Shown piece after piece: positions 57,659 to 64,000 of a DNA stretch of 64,000 nucleotides. The stretch is from Turnera subulata (Eukaryota; Streptophyta; Magnoliopsida; Malpighiales; Passifloraceae). Every line of letters begins with the position of its first letter. The stretch's first letter is position 1. The notes below the pieces were generated by a model. It was not told the origin of the DNA. It did no database searches and worked only from the letters and a program-made list of their open reading frames with translations. The translations under genes and the position numbers were made by a program. The stretch spans positions 26,964 through 90,963 of the forward strand of contig JAKUCV010000303.1 in NCBI GenBank assembly GCA_028386065.3. The letters run 5' to 3'.

Positions 57659-60476
57659 TAGGGGTGAGCAGCTGGCCTGATTTGGCCGAAAAGACGGGTG
57701 TTCGAAACGGATTGTGTTTGTTAAGAATTTTGGTTTGGTTCGAACGGGATCGGATAAACTTTTTATTTTGGTTTGAACACTCTGGGCGAATTTCGGTCTG
57801 ACCGAAAAACCAATCGGTCTTCTGTGTTTTCAAAGCAAACCCCCCAACCCTTACCCATTTACCCCAACTAGCCAACCCAACCCAACTAAAAATAAATGAA
57901 ACGAAGCGTTTTGTGAGGAAAAAAAAAATAAAATAAGAAAAGAAAGAAGACGTGGCTGGTAATTTCGATAGCTTCTTGTAATTGAAATCAATTCCTTTGC
58001 TTGATATAATTCTACTTAATTTAAAATGTGAATTGAATTCTATTTTTTATTTTTAGATCAATATTTTGTTAATATTCAATTCCGAGTGAAAATCGGATTT
58101 GGAATTCCAAATAAATTTCAATTCGAAAAAATTAAAGAGAACTTAATTTTAGCTATTTAATTGGTGATTTGATTTATACCAAACATTAGAATTGAATTCA
58201 ATTCCTCATTATTAAAATTATACCAAACATAAGAATTGATTTCATAATGAATTTAAATTTTAAATTTTTAATGAATTGAATTCAATTTCAATTTGGATTT
58301 GATACCAAACGCACTGTAATGGCTAAAAGTAAAATCCCCAATTTCCCATCCCCATCGAACTCTCTCTCTTCCCAACCCTAACACACAAAACGCGACGGTA
58401 AGTAGCCAAGCCCCGGCGGCTTAAGAGCTTGATTGCGACGAGGAGCAGCCGACCCAAGCGTCGATCTCGCCAGAACCGTACGTCACTTACTTTCTCGCTT
58501 TTTTTGGGTACTTTCTCTCTTGTTTTTTTTTTTTTGGAATTTTTACATTAAAACCCCACTTCTTTTTTTTTTTGGGTATATTGTTGTTTGTTTGATGCTA
58601 CTATCAGAGTAGAAACCATGAAGTTGCAATAGCTGAGTTCAGTCCTGTCCCAGTATCTCGTGTAAGTTGTCTTTTTATAAGCTAAACAAAATTAATTGCC
58701 TTTCATGGGTCTTCTTGTTTCGTGCGTTAAGTTCTTGGCCTGCTGGGCTTTCTCTGTTTTGTTGATTTGTTCTACGTGTGTGGGCGGTCGAATACTGTTG
58801 TTATTTGTGTTTTAGCTTATCTGCAAATAATTAACACGCATGCTTGTATTCCTGTGGCATTCGGCTTAAATCAAATCATTACATATATATTCTGTGAAGA
58901 ATGGAAAACAGGAGGACTTTTTCAAGCATTCTTTTATAAGGGATGTAAAAAAAAGAGTAAGAGTTTGATCATTTCATGGCATGGCTGAAAATGTTTCTCC
59001 ATAATATTATATTTACTCTTTCTAGATCATTACTGAATCTTTGTTGAGGCATATCACTAGTTAATCTTTTAGAATCCAAAGCCACTGGATCTTCCCCAGC
59101 TGGAAACTTCTTTTTATGGGCTTCTATTTCGACCAAAGAAGAAAACTAGTTTATGGAGTCGTGATTTGGAAGTTGGAATATAGTCTTTATGGAGTTATCA
59201 TTACGGCCACTACATTAAAAAACCACGATAAAAGGGAGAGATCAACTTTAATGATTATAAGATAAAGAGTAGTATTAGTTTGCAGTGGGATTTCTGCACT
59301 TGAAACTTCAATTGAACCTGAAACCTCAGCTAGGGATGCTTTTAGTCGTTAGAAACTTATGGTGACATCAAGATTAGTTGTTTCTTGTGTCTGAGTACAG
59401 GGGAAAAAAATTGATTTTGAATGTGGTCCAACTTGCTAACTGTTAACCAGTATGTGTGCCATGCTTCTTGTTGTGAATGGGTTGATTTGTGACGGGGCTG
59501 CTACCAAATTGATTTGGAAAGTGTATCAGAAAATAATTGTTTTATTTGCAGCCTTTCTTTCTCTGCTGTTTCAGAACTCAGAACATTAATTCTTGGAAGT
59601 TGAAACAAGCTAAACAAGCTCAGACTACAAGCTTTCGATCAAGTACTTTAATTTTCTGTTTTTTAAAAGTAAAGTGAGGGATATTAAAGCTGTGTTAAAA
59701 AAAATGTGATAGTTTGATTCCAACAAGATTGACTGGATCTGGTTTACTGAATGGCTTTTTATTTATTAGTTACCTGCCTCTAGCGTTTTTAATTGTGTTC
59801 TAGCTAGTTGGCAGCTTCTATGCTTTGCAAAATCATTTCATTCCACTTAATTTCCTTTCCTTTCCTGCTACTAAGCTTTTCCTGTTGCCTTAACATGCCA
59901 GTAATCACTTAAGCATAAATTATATTCCCATATCTGGGTGTGCTTTGACAGAATGTTGGAAATTAAATTGCCTATGGAACGCAACTTTTTTGAACAACTA
60001 CTCAATACATATTTAGAGGCTTTAGTTCAAGATGACTTGGCTTCGGTTCAGCTTTCTCATGATATTTTTTTAATTGGCTGCAGGCTGCAGCTCTCTTCCA
60101 GATTATCAGGACAGCGACAAGTGGAGCCTCCTGCTTGGAGTTTGAACTTTGGGCAGAATTTTCACTGCCAAACAATTTGGATATTTTGGTGATGTTGGAG
60201 TTTCATGCTTTACATTTGGATAACTCATTGCAATTTATATTTGAAGTCAGCTTATAAGTTTGTAATTTCAATTTGGAATTCTCAATTTTTAGATTTTTGG
60301 TCTCTGACTTGTGTTATTCGGACAATTCGGGCTGACCGTTGTCCGGACCGAAATATTTCGGTCAATTCGGTCTTCGGTCAAATTGGGTTCGAACACCGTT
60401 GACAGAAATTCGGTCTGACCGAAGACCGGACCGAATAAGGATTGACCAAACCAAATAGACCGGATACTCTCCCCTA
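57659..60476. mobile_element. hAT-like element (2.8 kb) without visible transposase
   Basis: The left end TAGGGGTGAGCA and the inverted right end TAGGGGAGAGTA match those of 49285-50493. The 8 bp flanks are GTTTTAGG (57651-57658) and GTTTTGGG (60477-60484), matching at seven of eight. Copy A of the duplication is uninterrupted at this point, which confirms an insertion. The interior has a gene-like CT-rich leader near 58330-58400 and splice-like signals, but no recognisable protein. Confidence 0.85.
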
Positions 60477-60600
60477 GTTTTGGGCCATCTTTGAGCACTC
60501 TAAAACAATCTCTTCCCCCCAATTCGGCCCAGCAGATAACCGCCGGTGGTGGTTATGGTGATTTTGCTTCCCAAGCATAAAAAAAAAACCAGTAACCCGT

Positions 60601-61033
60601 ATCCTAGAACCAGTTCTGCTGGTTCGGTCATGAGACTTTCGGGAGTGGGCGTCAAGGCCTTGAAAGAGATTGCTACTTCCTCATATGCTAGAAGGTTTGC
60701 TCTTCATCCCTTCCCGCTTCTGGGTTTTATGCGGATTGCTGAAAATAAGTGTGGTTTGGTGTTGTGTTCCTGCTTTTCAATTGGTGGTGAGGTGTCATGA
60801 CGACATTCCGCAAATGGGCGTTTTTAAAGATGGAAGCTTTTTGTTGTTTTTTTTTTCTTTTCTCATCTTTTGAAATTAACGAATTGGATTATTCTCGGCT
60901 GCCAATTCAATAGGCTTTCCTGGTGTTATGGATGTAGGTGTTTGAGGCTATAAAAACACAAGAAGCTACGAGGCAGGTACAGTGGTCTGCCAAGGCTGCA
61001 GAGTTCAAGGCACATCAAGCTCAGGGTGACACT
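60601..61033 (+). pseudogene. ATAD3-type gene fragment, copy B
   Basis: The exon remnant ending at 60694 reads RLSGVGVKALKEIATSSYAR; the second, 60938-61033, is identical in protein to copy A. The first exon is 48 bp longer than in copy A and so nearer the ancestral form. The AAA ATPase domain is missing and the exons are out of phase by one base, as in copy A, so the damage came before the duplication. Confidence 0.7.
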
Positions 61034-61511
61034 GTAAGATATCATTTCATGAATTCCCTCCTTAATTTGCACCAGCCTTACAACCACCTTCAGCAGATTA
61101 ACGTACTTAACCTGTTCATTTTGCTTTTGTTCTTACCAAGTCTGTGTCGAAGGTTGGCCGCATGGACTAGTGCATTTCGCAATATTTTTTAAGATCCTGA
61201 GAGTTGAGACATTGACCTAAGCTACTGCGTTTTTTTTTTTTTGGTGTGATGAACATTTCTAGCTACTTCTTTCCAAAAATAACATTTCTTGAAACCTACA
61301 AATGGAAACAAAATGGATGGCACATCATGGTTTCTTGTGGCATTGTTTTGCTTTTCTAAGGGATTTTCTACACTTCACAGCCATTTACCCTTAGGATTGT
61401 AGTGTTCTGACACATCACATCACTGGCTCTTCTGCTTTCTGCCTGTTGTTTGAGAGGGTAAGAAAAAAGTGGCATGTTACCTTATTATTTTCTTTATCAT
61501 TGATTGGTAAA

Positions 61512-62174
61512 TATCCATCCCATGAAGTTGCATACAAATTATAGGTTAAATTTAGGGCATCAAATTCAATGTTTCAATGATTAAAAGATGTCTATCCATC
61601 AATGTTTAAAAACTGAGGCACTCCAAATATCAGCTATCTTTCAAACTGCAAGAGGCAACCTCAGCTCCAAGTGTAATTCTAGCAGAAAATTTTTGTTTCT
61701 AAAAGTAATAGGGAGTGTGTTTATCAATTTGAGGAGGTTGATAAATGTTGTCACACTTAATTAAGGACATTAATATATCCTTTAATATGTATAGGGTAGG
61801 TAAGGAGGTTGACTTGTAATTTCTGCAATAATGATGCATCACTAGTAACATTTTTATTCTGTAAAAGTTAAAAGGTGTATGTAATTAGGTAAAGGCACAT
61901 GCTAGAATCACAATAGAATCATTATTTTAGCCAATAGTCTGGTAATTTTTTTTGCAAGTATAAAACTTTAAGTGCTTTATCCTTATGGACATGCTGTCAC
62001 TGAAAACATTTTTATTTATTATGTGACTGTGTGTTGTTTAACGAGTTAAAGTTATTGGATGATAGTGTCTTGCTTGTGGAAATCACAATCTCTACTTTGA
62101 TTGGGATTCCTGCACAAAAGGATTGATTGAATTTATTGACTAAACATTGCAGGAGGAATAATACCTACAAACCA
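61512..62174. other. Upstream region of the PPR gene
   Basis: Unrelated to copy A after 61511. AT-rich; presumably contains the promoter of the PPR gene. No clear TATA element in a convincing position. Confidence 0.5.
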
Positions 62175-64000
62175 ATGAAAAGGACTCTCCTTATCCTGAA
62201 ACCTCACTTATCTCCACCAAATCCGAGGTGGGTTTTCACTCTCCACAACCATAACCACAACAACAACAACAATACACTTCTGCCTCCTCCGGAATGGATA
62301 GATCCCTACACTGACCTCTCTGACTTGGCCTTGAAAACCCCAAAACACCAACTTAAACCCTCTCCATGGACCCACCAAATCCTTGGTCTCTTGGATGGGT
62401 CCCCTGATATGGAGTCCAATCTGGACAAATTTTGCAGCAAGTTCCTGATCAAGTTGTCTCCAAATTTCGTGGATTTTGTGTTGAAAAGTGGGGAATTGAG
62501 AGAAAAATCTAGTCTTTGCCTGAGGTTCTTCACTTGGGCTGGTAAGCAACATAGATACGCTCATAGCCTTCATTGTTATGTCTCTTTGATTGAGGTTTTG
62601 GCTGCAAATGGTGATTTGGATGGTGTTAGGCGTGTTTTTGGCGAGTTTAGAGATATGGGTTTTCTAGTGGATGCTTTTTCTACATGTTCGTTGATTAAGA
62701 GCTTAGGGAGTTTAGGAATGGTGGGGGAATTGTTGTGGGTGTGGCGTAGAATGAAGGATAATGCGATTGAACCAAGTTTGTTTTCATATAATTTTCTGCT
62801 TAATGGTTTGATTACTTCGATGTTTATTGAAGCTGCTGAGCGCGTTTTTGAGGTTATGGAGAACGGGAGAATCAGACCCGATGTTGTTACTTATAATACG
62901 ATAATCAAAGGCTATTGTCAAGCAGGGAAAACCCAGAAAGCAATCGAGAAGTTAAAAGACATGGAGGTAAGAGATGTTGCTCCAGATAAAGTTACCTATA
63001 TGACTTTGATTCAAGCGTGTTATGCAGAGGGGAAGGTTGAGGCTTGTTTAAGTTTATATCATGAAATGGATGAGAAAGGACTAGAAATCCCAGCTCATGC
63101 CTATAGTTTAGTGATTGGAGGGCTTTGCAGAGATGAGAAATGTGTGGAAGGATATGCTGTTTTCGAGAATATGATTGAGAGGGGATGTCAACCTAATGTG
63201 GCAATATATACATCATTGATCGACTCGAATGCAAAATGTGGCAAAATGACAGAGGCAATGTTGCTCTTTGAGAGAATGAAAAGGGAGGGTTTTCAACCAG
63301 ATGAGGTTACTTATGGTGTAATTGTAAACTGCCTGTGTAAGAGTGGAAGATTAGATGAAGCTATGGATTGTTTGGAGTTCTGTAGAGGCAATGGAGTGGC
63401 AGTCAATGCCATGTTTTACTCTAGTCTTATACATGGGCTAGGGAAAGCTGAAAGAGTTGATGAAGCTGAAAAACTTTTCAGTGAGATGGTCGAGAAAGGA
63501 TGTCCACCAGATTCATATTGCTATAATGCCCTTATTGACAGTTTTGCTAAGTGTGGGAAGATTGACGATGCATTAGCACTGTTTAAGAGAATGGACTCTG
63601 AAGGCTGTGACCACACAGTTTATACATACACCATACTTATAAGTGGACTGTTCAGGGAGCATAGAAATGAAGAGGCACTTGGGATGTGGGAAATGATGAT
63701 CGATAATGGTATTACACCAAATGCAGCTGCATTTCGTGCTCTTTCAATTGGGCTTTGTCTATGCGGCAAGGTAGCAAGAGCATGTAAGATTTTGGATGAG
63801 CTAGCACCGATGGGTGTTATACCGGAGACAGCTTTTGAAGACATGCTGAATGCACTCTGCAAAGCAGGTCGTATCAAGGAAGCTTGTAAATTGGCTGATG
63901 GGATTGTTGACAGGGGCAGAGAGATACCAGGAAGAGTCCGTACTTTCTTAATCAATGCATTAAGAAAAGCAGGCAATGCAGATTTGTCCTTGAAATTGAT
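62175..64000 (+). CDS. Pentatricopeptide repeat protein, At1g03560-like (5' part, runs off window)
   Basis: An uninterrupted frame of 608 codons continues past the window end. P-class PPR proteins bind organelle RNA and direct its processing or translation. The N-terminus MKRTLLILKPHLSPPNPRW is rich in basic and hydroxylated residues and low in acids, as for a mitochondrial presequence. An EWIDPYTDLSDLAL segment and FTWAGKQHRYAHSLHCYVSL precede about a dozen 35-residue repeats, for example PDVVTYNTIIKGYCQAGKTQ, PDKVTYMTLIQACYAEGKVE and PDEVTYGVIVNCLCKSGRLD. The last readable part, PGRVRTFLINALRKAG, matches what I recall of the C-terminal region of Arabidopsis At1g03560, so only a few dozen residues should be missing. 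Intronless within the window, as is usual for the family. Confidence 0.93.
   Translation, partial: MKRTLLILKPHLSPPNPRWVFTLHNHNHNNNNNTLLPPPEWIDPYTDLSDLALKTPKHQLKPSPWTHQILGLLDGSPDMESNLDKFCSKFLIKLSPNFVDFVLKSGELREKSSLCLRFFTWAGKQHRYAHSLHCYVSLIEVLAANGDLDGVRRVFGEFRDMGFLVDAFSTCSLIKSLGSLGMVGELLWVWRRMKDNAIEPSLFSYNFLLNGLITSMFIEAAERVFEVMENGRIRPDVVTYNTIIKGYCQAGKTQKAIEKLKDMEVRDVAPDKVTYMTLIQACYAEGKVEACLSLYHEMDEKGLEIPAHAYSLVIGGLCRDEKCVEGYAVFENMIERGCQPNVAIYTSLIDSNAKCGKMTEAMLLFERMKREGFQPDEVTYGVIVNCLCKSGRLDEAMDCLEFCRGNGVAVNAMFYSSLIHGLGKAERVDEAEKLFSEMVEKGCPPDSYCYNALIDSFAKCGKIDDALALFKRMDSEGCDHTVYTYTILISGLFREHRNEEALGMWEMMIDNGITPNAAAFRALSIGLCLCGKVARACKILDELAPMGVIPETAFEDMLNALCKAGRIKEACKLADGIVDRGREIPGRVRTFLINALRKAGNADLSLKL

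Larger units (their letters stand above)
57414..61511. repeat. Duplicated block, copy B (ATAD3-containing, split by a hAT-like element)
   Basis: 57414-57658 and 60477-61511 together correspond to copy A at 35745-37149. The hAT-like element between them is absent from copy A. Confidence 0.9.

Noticed and set aside
58330..60190. A complete gene inside the hAT-like element
   Set aside because: Splice-like signals and a leader are visible, but candidate exons (for example near 58615-58665 and 60085-60190) do not join into a recognisable protein.
63620..63976. 118-codon frame on the minus strand inside the PPR gene
   Set aside because: Shadow of the PPR reading frame on the opposite strand.

Overview
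The window is nuclear DNA of a flowering plant, most likely a eudicot. The five intact genes have GT-AG introns and plant-type protein families, and more than half of the remaining sequence is plant transposable elements. No rRNA, tRNA or bacterial-type feature was seen. All exon positions and protein assignments come from reading the sequence by eye; no database search was possible.

Layout. 1-5585 is a decayed non-LTR (LINE) element on the minus strand, split by a 1.65 kb Mutator-like element with 9-10 bp target duplications. 5.6-7.2 kb holds direct repeats and an RNase H remnant. 7403-14316 (+) is a 15-exon tRNA pseudouridine synthase gene of the PUS3/Deg1 type. 16122-18713 (+) is an 8-exon F-actin capping protein beta gene. 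20100-23097 (-) is a 2-exon sphingoid long-chain base C4-hydroxylase gene. 24357-29492 is a very long LTR-like unit with a 5 bp target duplication. 29916-31977 is a Pack-MULE carrying a plastid lipase (PLIP-type) gene fragment and an RNase H fragment. 32.2-34.1 kb is a Ty3/gypsy gag remnant, followed by a truncated LTR. 35.7-37.1 kb is a duplicated block with two ATAD3-type exons. 37324-39636 (-) is a 5-exon purple acid phosphatase gene.

40790-49095 is a copia-type element with intact LTRs, primer site, polypurine tract and 5 bp target duplication, into which a 2.3 kb solo LTR has inserted. 49285-50493 is a hAT deletion derivative. 51.2-52.7 kb is a probable solo LTR. 53.7-57.2 kb is a plant-mobile-domain pseudogene split by a 2.05 kb solo LTR. 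57414-61511 is the second copy of the ATAD3 block, split by a 2.8 kb hAT-like element. 62175 to the end of the window (+) is the start of a pentatricopeptide repeat gene.

The intact genes are not obviously functionally linked; they cover tRNA modification, actin filament capping, sphingolipid hydroxylation, phosphate release and organelle RNA processing. The most unusual signals are in the repeats. Four arrays of short hairpins have stem sequences that change in a compensatory way from copy to copy while the loop stays similar: two in related LTRs (about 25.7 and 45.4 kb) and two inside the copia-type element (43.5 and 44.1 kb). Two Mutator-like elements carry recognisable pieces of host genes (YL1/SWC2 and PLIP lipase).
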